From Bifidobacterium miconis (lineage in GTDB: Bacteria; Actinomycetota; Actinomycetes; Actinomycetales; Bifidobacteriaceae): a stretch of 42,257 bases of DNA. Position numbers and translations under genes: made by a program. Every line of letters starts with the position of its first letter. Position 1 is the stretch's first letter. The notes under the pieces are model-generated. The model ran no database searches and was not told the DNA's origin. It worked only from the letters and a program-made list of their open reading frames with translations. The DNA lies in assembly GCF_019331735.1 (NCBI RefSeq), contig NZ_JAHBBH010000023.1, forward strand, positions 1 through 42,257, given 5' to 3'. This document shows, piece by piece, positions 42,140 through 42,257 of this stretch.

Positions 42140-42257
42140 GTCAAACTCCTGTACGTGGCCCCCGACCGCCTCGAAACCGACTGGTTCCGTTCGTTCGCAG
42201 CCCACACGCCCATCTCGCTGGTCGCCGTGGACGAAGCCCACTGCGTCTCCCAATGGG
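42134..42257 (+). pseudogene. recQ: Inverted fragment of RecQ (motif Ia-II region)
   Basis: Read on the plus strand this encodes GDVKLLYVAPDRLETD followed by ISLVAVDEAHCVSQWG: the RecQ stretch with the Walker B DEAH box, which should lie about 20-25 residues before the TATAT motif of the minus-strand piece. The two pieces point away from each other and share GGCGAC(G) at 42134-42140. It is most likely an amplification or assembly chimera, less likely a genuine inversion. Confidence 0.85.

Noticed and set aside
42143..42253. N-terminal residues of RecQ in the minus-strand frame
   Set aside because: That stretch is unlike any RecQ start and is the complement of a genuine RecQ segment on the plus strand.

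Overview
The window is GC-rich, tightly packed DNA from a Gram-positive actinobacterium, most likely a Bifidobacterium. That is inferred from the protein families and from luxS next to recQ, not from a database match. Both ends cut genes: a GH43 glycosidase at base 1 and recQ at the right. I see no rRNA, tRNA, CRISPR array, intact insertion sequence or prophage.

Region 1 (1-9.8 kb, plus a satellite at 21.3-22.5 kb) is a glycan and uronate locus. A LacI-type regulator diverges from an operon of a GH36 alpha-galactosidase, an alginate-lyase-fold protein and a GH43 beta-xylosidase-type enzyme. Behind the regulator, on the opposite strand, lie a D-2-hydroxyacid dehydrogenase, a KDG kinase and a KDPG aldolase. 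Near-identical LacI-type operators (consensus about GGAAAnCGCTTACC) stand before the GH36 gene, the regulator, the kinase, the dehydrogenase and a distant aldose-1-epimerase-like gene. This reads as one regulon feeding unsaturated uronic acids into pyruvate and glyceraldehyde-3-phosphate.

Region 2 (9.9-32 kb) is regulators, exporters and redox enzymes. It holds an AEC carrier, an aldo/keto reductase, a DUF3737 protein, two TetR regulators, an FtsX-type ABC exporter, an OmpR/intramembrane-type kinase pair, four MFS exporters, a PadR regulator, an F420-reductase-like NADP oxidoreductase, a cupin and a flavodoxin-fold quinone reductase. Two further operator families link scattered genes. A MerR-like palindrome sits between promoter elements of the aldo/keto reductase, DUF3737 and cupin genes. 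A GATATYYC-N5-GRRATATC palindrome stands before padR, the NADP oxidoreductase and the quinone reductase.

Region 3 (32-42.3 kb) has a LysR regulator, a small overlapping gene pair ending in a DUF4160 protein, a DEDDh-type exonuclease with long disordered arms, a gluconate module (gntP, gntK, NAD-type 6-phosphogluconate dehydrogenase, divergent GntR regulator), a structured intergenic element, luxS and recQ. The last ~120 bases are an inverted piece of the same recQ gene joined through a few shared bases. That is a chimeric junction or a very recent inversion, and it deserves checking before the right end is trusted.
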